Assembly: GCF_000321225.1 (NCBI RefSeq)
Contig: NW_004450303.1
Location: forward strand, 2,210,392-2,274,391
Direction of reading: 5' to 3'
Source of the DNA: Odobenus rosmarus divergens
Taxonomy: Eukaryota > Chordata > Mammalia > Carnivora > Odobenidae
Length of the DNA stretch: 64,000 nt
The translations under genes and the position numbers were made by a program. Positions 11,856 to 22,600 of this stretch are shown piece after piece (position 1 is the stretch's first letter; each line of letters starts with the position of its first letter). The notes under the pieces were generated by a model that saw only the letters and a program-made list of their open reading frames with translations, searched no databases and was not told the DNA's origin.

Positions 11856-12904
11856 TTTCTATCATTAATTTTTTAAATAACATCAACAGCAAACAATCAA
11901 AGATAATAGGATGCAAGAAGAATTGAGTATGAGCCACACCAGAGAAACGACAGATAAAAGACAAACATACTCTAAAAACCATTCTGCTTGCTATGGTCAT
12001 GGAAGAAAAAGTCAAGCTTATACATTTTGTCAAGGAACTAGAAACTAAAGAAAGTGACACATCTTAACCAAAGATAAATTATAAAATAAAGAGAATAACT
12101 AAAAGTATAAAAATGATGGATGACTCTTACAGCAGATTTGACATACCTAAAGAGAATGAGTAACTGGAAGGTATGCTAAAAGAAACAATTCCCAATGAGG
12201 GAAGGAAAAATAAAATTAAAAATATTGAAGATAGAGCAAGAGACATAGAGGATACAGTGGGATGGCCTAATATATATTGCAGTTCCAGAAATGGAATGAC
12301 AGCAGAAATTATATGTGAAGAGATAATGGCTGAGAATTTCTGAGAATTGATTAAAAATATTAATCTATAATTTGAGAAGCCCAATGAAGTACAACAGGAT
12401 TTTTAAAAATAAAAGGCATATTATTGAAGTAAAACCATAGAAAATCAAAGAGAAAAACTTAAAAGAAGCTGGGGGGCGGTGTGGGGGAAGGACATGACCC
12501 TCAAAAGAACCTCACACTTTCTGGAAAGAAGGCAAAGTAAAGATTAATATTGGACTTTAAAAAGTAAGGATATATGTTGTACATTTTAGGATCAGAAAAA
12601 TAGAAAGAGTTTATAATTTCCAAACTAATTTCAAGGAAACTAAACCATTTTAAAATACTACAAAAGAAAGCAAAAAAGTAAAATAAAGCAAACAGAGAGT
12701 AGGCACAACAAATAGAAAGCACAAAAGATGATGGATAGCAGACTTAAACCCAAGTATATTAGTAATTCATGACTATAAATAGACTAAATGCCCTAGTTAA
12801 GACACAAAGATTATTAGACTAGATTTTTTAGAAATGCAAAAGCCTGTCTCTAGAGACACTTTTATCAGGATACAGAAAGGCTGAAAATAAAAAGATGGAA
12901 AAAT

Positions 12905-13230
12905 TTGGTTGATCCTTGAACAACATGGGTTTGAACTTACAGGTCTAATTATATGAGGATTTTTTTACAGTACAGTGCTGTAAATGTATTTTCTCTTCCT
13001 TATAATTTTCTTAATAACATTTTTTTCTTTAGCTTACTCTATTGTAAGAATACCGTATATAGCAGATAAAACATACAAAATATGCATTAATCGGCTGTTT
13101 ATGTTATTGATAAGGCTTCTGGTCAACAGGCTATTGGTAAAGTTTTGGGGGAGTCAAAAGTTATACCAGGCTTTTTGACTGCATGGGGGGTATGGTACCC
13201 CTAAAGCCCACATTGTTCAAGGGCCAGCTG
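12905..13230 (+). mobile_element. Tigger-like nonautonomous DNA transposon
   Basis: The ends GGTTGATCCTTGAACAAC and GTTCAAGGGCCAGCTG are inverted copies. The internal TACAGTACAGTGCTGTAAATGTA and GGCTTCTGGTCAACAGGCTA wording is shared with the copies at 23067 and 25693, which lie in the opposite orientation. Confidence 0.8.
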
Positions 13231-13652
13231 TGTATCATGCAAACACTAAATAAAAGGCAGGTGGTGTAACTATATTAATACCAGCCAGACAAAATAGAAT
13301 TTAAGACTAAAACCATTACAGACATACAGAAGGTCATTTCAGAATGCTGAAAAATTCAGTTCCAGGTTCATATAACAATTCTAAATTTGTGTCAACTAAA
13401 TAACATGGTCTCAACATATGTAAAGCAAAAACTGACAGAATGAAAAGGAGAAATAAACAAATTTATAAGGCTGTGTAGGATATTTTAACTTACTAATTTA
13501 TAGAACAAGCAGACAAAAAGTCTGTAAGAATACATAAAAGTGAATAGCACAATTAATAGGACCCAACAGACATAAATAGAATACTAACCTAATAGGAGAA
13601 TACGAATTGTTTTTAAACACAAAATATGTTGATTAAAAAATCAACCATGTTA

Positions 13653-13846
13653 GGAGTGCCTGGGTAGCTCAGTCAGTTAAGCACTCGACTCAGGTCATGG
13701 TCTCAGGGTCATGAGATCAAGCCCCACCTCTGGCTCCATGCTCGGCAGTGAGTCTGCTTGAGATTCTCTTACCCTCTGCCCCTCTTCCAGCTCTCACATG
13801 TATTCTCTCTCTCTAAAATAAATAATAAATCTTAAAAAAAAAAAAA
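13653..13846 (+). mobile_element. Can-SINE
   Basis: It starts GAGTGCCTGGGTAGCTCAGTC and ends (AAAT)n-CTTAAAAAAAAAAAAA. It inserted in the old L1. Confidence 0.93.
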
Positions 13847-14546
13847 CAAAATTATTCTTGGTTCAAAAGCAAACCTCAATAAATTTTAAAGGATTTAAAT
13901 CATATATATTTCCGTAACAACAATGCAAATGTGTTAGAAATCAAAAAGGGTAACAGATCACCTTCATATATTTGAAAATTAAGAAGTGTACACCTAAATA
14001 ATTATGCATCAAAAATAATCCTGAGGGAATTTAGATGATATTTTGAGCTCAATGATAATAAGAATAACACATATTAAGACTTGTGGAGTGCAGGCAAAAC
14101 ACTTTTCATAGAGACATATATAGCTTCTAATTCACATATTTGTAAAGAACTTAGTAAAACAGCAAAATAAAAAAGAAGGAAATAATAAAGAAAAGAAATA
14201 GAAAAAATATAATAGAAACTATGAATAAAACTAAAATTTGTCCTTTAAAAGGTCTAATGAAATTGATAAAACACTCTGTTGAGGTCTGACCCAAAAAAGA
14301 GAGAAGGTACAAATAACTGAAATTAAGAATGAAAGGAGAAACAGTAGTACAAATATTGCATACATTAAAAACATAAGAGGATATTATGATCAAGTAAACA
14401 GTATAAGAAACAAAAATATCTGTCATAAACACTATATAGAGAGGTGAAACATAGTCTTTCTTTTGAGACTGGGAACAGGACAGTAAGTCTACTAACCACT
14501 TCCTCTCCAATATTGGTCTGGAGTCCTAGCCATGTAGTAGAGTAAG

Positions 14547-14776
14547 AAAGAAAAGTAAAGGGCACCTGGGTGGCTCAGGCAGTTAAGCGGCTGCCTTCGG
14601 CTCAGGTCATGATCCCAGGGTCCTGGGATCGAGCCCCGCATTGGGCTCCCTGCTCAGCGTGGAGCCTGCTTCTCCCTCTCCCATTCCCCCTGCTTTTGTT
14701 CCCTCTCTCGCTGTCTCTCTCCCCCTGTCAAATAAATAAATAAAAAATCTTTAAAAAAAAAAAAAAGAAAAGTAAA
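14547..14776 (+). mobile_element. Can-SINE with target-site duplication
   Basis: The body is 14560-14763, near consensus, flanked by 13-bp AAAGAAAAGTAAA at 14547-14559 and 14764-14776. This is one of the younger-looking copies. Confidence 0.95.
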
Positions 14777-15239
14777 TAAATTAGGAATGAAGGAACAAAA
14801 CTCAATATTTGCCAATGATGTGACTGGGTGCCTTGACAATCCAAATGAATATAGAAATAATTACTGTGAGTAGAAAATTTTACGAATAGGGAAGTTTGTT
14901 GAATTTAAACATTATTTTGGGGAAAAAAACCAGCTTAATTTCTATATATTGGCAACAAAGAAAATGAAATATTAAAAAGATGCCATTTATAATAGTATCA
15001 GAAATATCAAGTACATATGAATAAGTCTAATAAAAGATATGCAAAACTTCTGCAAAATGACAAAATTCTGTTAAGAGACATTACAGAAGATCTGAATGAA
15101 TTAAAAATATATCATGTTCACGGATTAGAAGGCTCAGTATTGTAAAGATGTCTATTCTCTCCTAGGTTAATGTATGGATTCAATGCAATGTCAACCAAAA
15201 ATCTCAAAAGGTTCTATTGTGGTTGTATTGTTTGTTTTG

Positions 15240-16220
15240 TTTTGTTTTTCTGGACTTGGGTAGCAGTTATATACATGTTTGTTTTTCCATAACTACTGAA
15301 ACTGGACATTTATGTTTTATGCAGTTTTTGTATGCTTGCTTTATTTTAAACTAGGTAAAAGAAAGCATGGTGTAAAACAGTGTATAAAATAGAATTATTC
15401 ACATATAGGGATGTATATACTGACATATACAATTTTTTTCTAACGGGAAATCCAAGAAATTATTAACATTCGTTGCTTTTAGGGACAGGGATTTGACAAG
15501 ATGAAAGGAAACAGGCTTTTTTCATACTGAACCTTTTGTATTATTTGAATTTCCTAATCATGTTCATGTTAGGATTATGGGTCAATTTGTAAATTTTTAT
15601 AAATTAAATAAAATTATTTAATTACTTATTTTAATGTAAAACCAGAAAGATTCAATCCTGTTAAAAGCTCCAGAGGGAAGGAAGTCAGGGAAAAATACTT
15701 TAAAGAATCATATTATAACCATTTCAGAAAGCAAATATTTTAATGATATCAACAACCTCCCTATAACTTAGGTTTCATAAATCTGCATTTCCATATTGTC
15801 TACTCTGAGGTAGGATTACCATGAAGCTAATGGATTTAAGCTTCAGAGTCCCTCACTTGGACAGGCCCTTTTAAATGCTTGTGCCTAATTTTGTATTTAC
15901 AATTTTAAATACTTTTTCTTAAGGAAGACTCCTCAAATTATGTAAGTTTGAAGCTCCCCAAAGCCTGACTCCAATGTAGGCTTGTGAATTATACTTAAAG
16001 GAAGGAATTCTTACCTGCCCTGAATATGAAGATTTGTAGAAATAATGAACTATGGTTGTTATGAAAATTTCTTTGAACAACAGATTCACTGAAGATATAC
16101 TTTAAATCAGGCATTGAGAATTTACAGTTCACCTACTCTAGGGATGCCTTCTACTTGCCAGAGGTGAATCATTGCCTCTTGTGCACTAAATCTGTACTTT
16201 TTCTCTAATTTTATTGAGGC
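15240..16220. other. Unassigned intergenic sequence
   Basis: Possibly the degraded 3' end of the preceding L1 up to about 15620. Beyond that no gene or clear repeat is seen. Confidence 0.5.
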
Positions 16221-16221
16221 A

Positions 16222-16585
16222 CGTATTTTAGTCTGTTTGGCGGCTATAACAAACACCATAGACTGGGTGGCTTATAAACAAAAGAAATTTATTTCTTACA
16301 GTTCTAGACGCTGGGAAGTTCAAGACCAAGGCGCTGGCAGGTTTGTATCTGGTGAGTCGGCCTTCTCGTTCATAAACTGCTGTCTTCTCACTTGTGTGCT
16401 CACATGGCAAAAGGAGTGAGGGAGCTCTCAGGAGCCTCTTTTACGAAGGCACTAATCCCATTCAGGAGGGCTCCACCTCATGATTTAATCAATTCCCAAA
16501 GATGCTACCTCTGAATACCATCACACTGGGGATTAGGTTTCAACATATGAATTTTGGGAGGACACAAACATTCAGTCTTTGGCAG
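16222..16585 (-). mobile_element. Solo LTR of the ERVL-MaLR (MST/MLT1) type
   Basis: It reads in antisense: TTTTAGTCTGTTTGGCGGCTATAAC, GACTGGGTGGCTTATAAACA, ending with the ACTGGGGATTAGGTTTCAAC block. This is the well-known MaLR LTR wording in reverse complement. An old endogenous retrovirus-like LTR with no coding part. Confidence 0.85.
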
Positions 16586-16594
16586 CCTGTATAG

Positions 16595-17885
16595 TGTGCT
16601 TGTTAAGCTACTCTACTAGAAAGTGAGCTACAAAATGGCTAGGACCCTGTTTCAATTATTTTTATATCCTAGGGCCTAGGAAAGATCCTAGTATGCAATA
16701 AACGTTTAATATGATCTTTTAAAAATACCGTATTGTGTGTAAAGGAAGCCTAGCCACAATTCATCAGTTTCCTAAAATTCATATGAAACGGATACATTGC
16801 TAAACTATACACATATACATGAAGTAATTTGGTCACATTTTGCATAAGATAGATTATAAACTTTTAAGGCCAAGGACCAAACAATATTATGAATCATTTT
16901 AAAAACAAATAAAAGTACAAAAAATGTGAAAATCCAACATCCTAACACATTTGTTTCAGATTTTTTTAATAAAAACCTACAAACATAACAGACTCCACCT
17001 TTAAACCATTCCCTGATTCTATCCCTTCGCCTCTCTCCTGAGATATGAACCCCACCCTGAAGTTGGAGTGTATCCATCCTGTCCATATGTTCTCATTTTT
17101 AACCACTTAAGAAAATATATACACAAACAATAGATACTAGTAGTCTATGTTTAATAGATTAAGCCAGCATTATCTAATACAAATACATGAGCCACATGTT
17201 TAAACATTTAAACGTCCTCATAGCCACATTTAAGACAATAGAGACAGGTAAATATTTTAATGTTATATTTCATTTAAGCCAGTATGCTCAAAATATTATC
17301 ATTTCAACATGTAATCAATATAAAAATTATTAATGAGCCATTCAATATACTTTTTAAAAGTTTTCTGATACTAAGTCTTTGAAATCCTGCTAGCACATCT
17401 CAACTTGGATTCTAAATTTAGATTTCACAAAATTTAAATTGAAAAAATATATTCATATATCCAAGCTGTTCCAAACACACTTAAAGGTTTTCCAATAACT
17501 GAAATCCGTTTTTAAAATTTAAATTAGTTAAAATTAAATGAACAATTTGGTTTTTCAGTAGAAATAACCACATTTCAAGTGTTCAATTGGCACATATGGC
17601 TATCAGACACCCTACTGGAGAGTGCAGCTTTAAAAAGTAACACAAAATACTTACCATTCAGCATCTTTCTTTCGCCCATTCAATTTGGGTAATATTTTAA
17701 TGTTTCTTTTTTTTTCCTTTGACCTATCCTAGAACGGAAAAGCACAGATGGAATGGATGGCTTTGAATTTCCGGGCAGATGACATTTACTTTTTTTTTTT
17801 TTTAAATCATCTATCACTAAATTCACTCAGCAAGTCTAAAAGAACTTTCAAAAGAACCTGCTTCGTATTTTTATTTAAACAATGG
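16595..17885. other. Intergenic sequence with an unassigned ancient repeat
   Basis: 16600-16710 has L2/MIR-like tail wording. 17180-17640 has AGCCACATTTAAGACAATAGAG and GGCACATATGGCTATCAGACACC, which resemble a known mammalian repeat with 'agccacatgtggct' ends that I cannot name. No gene. Confidence 0.45.
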
Positions 17886-17984
17886 GATTGCTAAACAGGA
17901 TACATCTGATAAAAACAGTGACACGCTGCAACTAGGAAAGGTGCAGCTTTCGCATTAGCCGCTCCCATTCTTCTACCCCGCCCT

Positions 17985-18080
17985 CCACAAGCACGCGCCC
18001 ACAGGCACGCACGCACACACTCGTACAAACACACACGCGCGCGCACACACACGCACTCTACACGCACAAGCACACAGGCG
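17985..18080. repeat. CA/CG-rich alternating purine-pyrimidine tract
   Basis: An irregular run of ACGC, ACAC and GCGC units in which G/C-containing dinucleotides alternate, so it is Z-DNA-prone and likely length-variable. It sits just downstream of the candidate - strand TATA promoter. Confidence 0.8.
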
Positions 18081-18197
18081 CTGGCAGGCACCCAAGAAAA
18101 TGCAGTTCTTTCTCGCCTCTCATTCCGTAGAGAGAACGCCCGGAAGTTTCTGAGGATCACTCACGCTAACTTGGTATTGGTGGGGGTTCCACGTCCC

Positions 18198-18224
18198 CTT
18201 TTATAGGGTACTGGACTCCGCCCC
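18198..18224 (-). promoter_or_regulatory. Candidate divergent promoter: GC box plus TATA box
   Basis: On the - strand GGGGCGG (18224-18218) is followed 12 bp later by TATAAAAG (18205-18198), near-ideal core promoter spacing. It would start transcription at about 18170, running away from SAP30 about 0.9 kb upstream of its start region. No convincing protein frame follows: the 89-codon frame at 17891-18160 is largely CA/CG repeat. A divergent long noncoding RNA is the natural reading, but it is inference. Confidence 0.4.
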
Positions 18225-18845
18225 TTTCCAGGTCCATTAGAGGAGAAATTGTAAAGGTTGGAGGTGGAGACGGAACAAAGCCCTGTTATAACCAGTCAGC
18301 AGCTCCACCTCAGGAAGCGGCCAACTTTGTGCACCCAGGAATGAAACCTGATCCTTGCAGGAACATGCAAGGATTTAAAAACGGCCTTAAGCTGAGGCAC
18401 TTGGGAAGAGGCCCTGTCACGGTCAAGGTCGGGATGGGCGTTTTTGCCTAAGCAGGGGCCCCTAAACAAGTCAATGAATGGAACGGTTTTCCAGCCGCCT
18501 TGTTAGCAGCAGGATCTGCAGGACCTCCAGGGCCTGAAGAGCGCCAGCTTCACTGAGTTCTCCTCGGTTTGGGTTTACCACAAAAGCATGGCCACACCAA
18601 AAATTATTTTTCCACAGATAGGAAAACGGCCCTGAAACTTTTTTACTCCATACCTTCACTCCCTTCCCCTCCTAGCCCCCGCCCCCTGCATTTTGCGCTT
18701 CGCCTCGGGAGCTGAGTGACCTCTTCGTCTGGAATGCTAACTCTGCAAAATTCCGGTAGCCAAACAAACCAACTTCCCGGGAGAGACAAGAAGCGAGAAA
18801 ACATCACAACCCCCAAATACACGCCCCTGTTTTCCCCGTGCTTTT
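18225..18845. other. Upstream flank of the SAP30 CpG island
   Basis: Moderately GC-rich and non-repetitive. The - strand frame 18471-18659 shows no recognisable protein. Possibly regulatory. Confidence 0.4.
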
Positions 18846-18846
18846 T

Positions 18847-18886
18847 AAAAAAAAAAAAGAAGAAGAAGAAAGAAAAAAAAAAAAAG
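18847..18886. repeat. A-rich low-complexity tract
   Basis: A run of A interrupted by GAAGAAGAAG, just upstream of the SAP30 CpG island core. No SINE body is attached, so I treat it as simple sequence. Confidence 0.75.
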
Positions 18887-18907
18887 CCCTGCCCGTGGCC
18901 ACGCGAT

Positions 18908-18927
18908 GCATGCTAGGATAAGTAGTT
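18908..18927 (-). promoter_or_regulatory. ZNF143/THAP11-like motif, upstream copy
   Basis: On the - strand this reads as a variant of the ACTACAATTCCCAGCATGC promoter motif, keeping the AACTAC start and the AGCATGC end. It lies about 60 bp upstream of an oppositely oriented copy at 18987. A motif match only. Confidence 0.5.
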
Positions 18928-18986
18928 CCCCCAATCCCCAAGGCGCCGAGTCAGGGAGGAACTCAAGTTGATTTCCCCCGAAGAGA

Positions 18987-18998
18987 ACTACAATTCCC
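18987..18998 (+). promoter_or_regulatory. ZNF143/THAP11-like motif ACTACAATTCCC
   Basis: An exact match to the core of the ZNF143/THAP11 (Staf-binding, SBS) promoter motif, about 365 bp before the SAP30 ATG and just before the GC box. The usual AGCATGC extension is replaced by GTGGTGC. Confidence 0.65.
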
Positions 18999-19022
18999 GT
19001 GGTGCCCCGCCACAGAGTGGAA

Positions 19023-19030
19023 GGGGCGGG
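19023..19030 (+). promoter_or_regulatory. GC box (Sp/KLF site) GGGGCGGG
   Basis: A perfect Sp1-type GC box between the ZNF143-like motif and the NRF1-like palindrome in the proximal SAP30 promoter. Confidence 0.6.
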
Positions 19031-19047
19031 ACAGGAGAGAGCGCGCC

Positions 19048-19057
19048 GCGCTTGCGC
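19048..19057 (+). promoter_or_regulatory. NRF1-like palindrome GCGCTTGCGC
   Basis: One mismatch from the NRF1 consensus GCGCATGCGC, about 300 bp before the SAP30 ATG. Transcription probably starts shortly after this cluster, though the exact start cannot be read from sequence. Confidence 0.5.
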
Positions 19058-19352
19058 AGGTCGGGGGCCGGAGGGAGGCGGAGGCGCCGGGGGCCAACTG
19101 CTGAAGCGTCTCCATGTGACAGTGAGCGGGGTCGTAACTCCTGGCGCCGCCCGACTCTGGTTCTTGACCCAAAGCACTTGTCCCGGCGCCAGCAGGCAAC
19201 AACAGGCTAGGACGCTTGGTGTCTGGCCGTGTCGCCGGAGGGATTGCCTCGGCGGGGTCAGGTGCCTGAGGGACCCTGCGGAGACCCGGGAGTCTCCCGA
19301 GAGAGGCGGAGCGGGGATTTCTGTCAGCACCGGCATCCCAGAGCGCGGAGAC

Positions 19353-19670
19353 ATGAACGGCTTCACGCCTGAGGAGATGAGCCGCGGCGGGGACGCGGCC
19401 GCCGCAGTGGCCGCCGTGGTCGCTGCCGCCGCGGCTGCCGCCGCTTCGGCGGGGAACGGGGCAGGGGCCGGCGCCGGGGCTGAGGTGCCTGGGGCGGGGG
19501 CCGTCTCTGCAGCCGGGCCCCCGGGAGCGGCCGGGCCCGGCCCCGGACAGCTGTGCTGTCTGCGGGAGGACGGTGAGCGGTGTGGCCGGGCGGCTGGCAA
19601 CGCCAGCTTCAGCAAGAGGATCCAGAAGAGCATCTCCCAGAAGAAGGTGAAAATCGAGCTGGATAAGAGC
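19353..19670 (+). CDS. SAP30: SAP30 coding exon 1
   Basis: It begins at the ATG of [10 protein letters not shown] and ends in LDKS, followed by the perfect donor GTAAGT at 19671. The exon is very GC-rich and encodes alanine and glycine runs, including eight alanines in a row built from mixed GCT/GCC/GCG codons, so this is not a simple GCC microsatellite. The first half of the zinc finger (C68, C69, C77) and the basic [19 protein letters not shown] helix region are here. An upstream in-frame ATG at 18999 makes a longer open frame, but that frame runs through the promoter and 5' UTR and does not match the family. Confidence 0.97.
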
Positions 19671-22600
19671 GTAAGTGACGGCGGGATGGCCCTGCCCTGC
19701 CCACCCCCTTGGGGCTCCTGGAGCGGTGCCTACAGGGATTGTTGGGCGGAGGGTTCAGGGGTCCCCCTAGACCTGGCTGCAGTGCGAACCCGTTGTGTGG
19801 TCTCTGGTAGGAGACAGACAACAAAGTCGCTGCAACTCCTACTGCCACCCCCTACAGACACATACTTGCACGCCGCGGTTCCGCTCCTCCCCCACGCCTC
19901 CTCCCCCCCGCCCCCCACGCTCCCTGAGTCCGTTCTGCTCACTGTCTAACCCCTTCCTCCTTCACCGACATCGGGAAACGAAACAAAGGGGACCGCCGCT
20001 CGGAGGGCCCGGAGTAGTTTTCTTGTAGCTCGGCAGCTCCTTCTGAAATGGAGATGCCTTCTTTGTTTTGCTGCCCTAGCTGGCGTGTGGCCCCAGGGAG
20101 TAACTCCTCTCGTGTAGGCAAGAGTGGAGTCTTTGCAAAGACCAAGGACCTGATACTGCAGTAAAGAAAGACCCCTTTCCTCGTTCGTCCGAGTATGGAG
20201 TGAGGGGAAGCGAGCTCACCCCGCGCCTTGCTGGGAGCGGGGATTGTGAACGATGTCAGCATCTAGCGCAGCTGCTCGCAACGTGGGGAGCACGTAGCCT
20301 CTGCGGTTTTGCCATCCCTTTGGCAGCCATCGGGATTTCTTTTTCAGTCCTTTTACACGTCTGGCTTTTTTTGACCATCTATGAGGTTTTTAGAAACAAC
20401 CATTGCCACTTTTCGGAGCTCTGGCTGGCGGTAAATGAGTAACAAGATGCCAGAACCTAGCACATGTCCTGCATAATTTTAACTTGGATTTAGTTTAGAA
20501 GTTAATTTAAAAGCCTTAGTCTTTAATCGTTTGGTTTTTTTAAAGTTTAACTGTTAATATATTCAGCCCAGTATTTCAGATGTTACCGTACAGCTCTCAA
20601 GACTACATTTAATTGAAGCTTTTGCAGAGTTTGTGATACTTTATGCCTGTTAAGGGCATACTTGTGATACTTTATGCCTGTTAAATAGTTCGTGCTCTTA
20701 TGAGCAGGCACGCTCATAAGAAACTTTTCAAGTAAATTGAATAATTTCACATTGCTTTGGTTGGAAAACGCAGTACAAATAAATACATTAAATACTCGGA
20801 AGTTTATAATTCAAATTTAAATATAAGTAGCATATGAAATCAGCTCATTTGTAAAAGGGAATAGTTTTGTATCAGGATTATAAAAAGAATAGGAAGCATA
20901 ATACATCATGCTACTAAAATATGCTCTTTAAGTAGAGAAAATATTACCAAATAGCAAAGTTGTGGGCAGCATATCTTTCCCCTTGTTAAAAAACAGCATG
21001 ACCTAACAAATCTAGTTCACCCTCACTGCAATTTAATGACAAAATCCAGAGTTGGAATTTCGCATTCTGCTTCTCTGCCTCCCTTCCTCCCGTCCACCCA
21101 CCCCCGACTCCCCAATCTAACTGAATACAGGATTTAAGCATAGAAGCATGCTGTTGTCTTAACAATGGCCTGTTTTGACTGTTGTTTTTATTTTTAATAA
21201 TTCACTGTGCCCTATGTATTTTACTAATACATGGACACATTTACATAATCATAAGTAGTCTGTGAAACTTTTCTGTTTCAGGCAAGGCATCTTTACATTT
21301 GTGATTATCATAAAAACTTAATTCAGAGTGTTCGAAACAGAAGAAAGAGAAAAGGGAGTGATGATGATGGAGGAGATTCACCTGTTCAAGATATTGATAC
21401 TCCAGAGGTAAAGTTTCTGTATGTTAAATGTAAATCCTAAGTATTTCATTCTGAAACTTATATTAAAAAAATGAACAAATTTTAAAAATGCTTAAAGCGA
21501 AAAATCTGAAAATGAAAGCAAAATTAAATATAGCCAGTTAACAAGCAGTTGTAGTTTGACTTACGTTTTCAGTTGACAATGCTTATAGCTCTATTGCTTT
21601 CTAACTTCTTTGTTTGCTCCCAATTTTCAATATTTATATTCAGAAGATTAAAGTGTACAATATATTTATAGTTTTGATTATATAAAAGGAACAATGGAAT
21701 GGAATTAAATAATATAATTTTTGTTATTTCATAATGGAATTACAGAATTACATTTTTATTGTGCCAAAATTGAAATGTTATTGTACGTATCAAAGATAAC
21801 TATTTTTAAAAATGCATGAACTAATCCTTACATGTTTATTTTTTTCTAGGTTGATTTATACCAATTACAAGTCAATACACTTCGGAGATACAAAAGACAC
21901 TTCAAACTATCAACCAGACCAGGACTTAATAAAGCACAACTTGTTGAGGTATTTATGAGTTTTAAACTATTTATACTTTAAATGAGCCTGTTTATACGAA
22001 AAAGAGTCATTAAAGGCTAATGAAATTGTTAACGTAGTGTATATAACAATATATTTTAGATCAGTTAATAAAAAATCTATTGCGGAAGAATCTAGTTTCC
22101 TAGAAATGTTTGTCTGCCTCTTAAATTCCTTTGTAATACAACCACTCAGTGGATTGTATGTAATTTTCTAAGCATTTTTTTAATACTGGCTTTCAGAAAT
22201 ACTGGGTGATAATTTTTAAATTCTCATTCTGGAAATCTGTTGGTTTTAAAATTCCACTTAGTAAACATTTATTGAACACCTAATGGAGGCATAATAAAAG
22301 AAATTGATAAGCTTTGTTGTCTTTATTAGAATTTTTTTTTAAGTTTTTGATGGATTAGGTCTACTGATTAGACCGTAAATAGTATTTCTATAACTTATTG
22401 ATTTAACTATTTCAGAATTTGTCCTTGTTGATGTTTGTTTTGAGGCATCTGTGCTTTCTTCACATCTGGAAGATGCAAAGACTTGTATCCAAGGCTTTAC
22501 TTGGTTTGCTTTGATATAAAACTTCTAGTCTTTTTGTAAATTTTGGAATATGTGTGTTCTCAGGAATTAATAGAACCAAGAAAATCCTATTAAGGTGTTT

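Larger units (their letters stand above)
11860..15235 (+). mobile_element. Old L1/HAL1 remnant, + strand, with nested insertions
   Basis: ORF1/ORF2-like wording runs 5' to 3': AGAACCTCACACTTTCTGG, then TAGACTAAATGCC, AGACAAAATAGAATTTAAGA, then GAAATTGATAAAACACTC and finally AATGTATGGATTCAATGCAATG (reverse transcriptase and C-terminal regions). It is interrupted by a Tigger-like element (12905), a Can-SINE (13653) and a Can-SINE (14560). The reading frames are broken throughout. Confidence 0.75.
18900..20300. promoter_or_regulatory. SAP30: CpG island at the SAP30 promoter
   Basis: CpG density rises abruptly against the AT-rich surroundings. It is highest at about 19020-19560 and thins after about 20300. 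It covers the predicted transcription start, exon 1 and the start of intron 1. No TATA box is seen in the 100 bp before the likely start, in keeping with a housekeeping CpG-island promoter. Confidence 0.9.

Noticed and set aside
18845..19633. 262-codon open frame on the - strand over the SAP30 CpG island
   Set aside because: GC-rich antisense shadow of SAP30 exon 1 and promoter. It is Ala/Pro low complexity with no family match.
18999..19949. 316-codon + strand frame containing SAP30 exon 1
   Set aside because: It runs from the promoter through exon 1 into intron 1. The family start is at 19353 and the donor GTAAGT at 19671 ends the exon.
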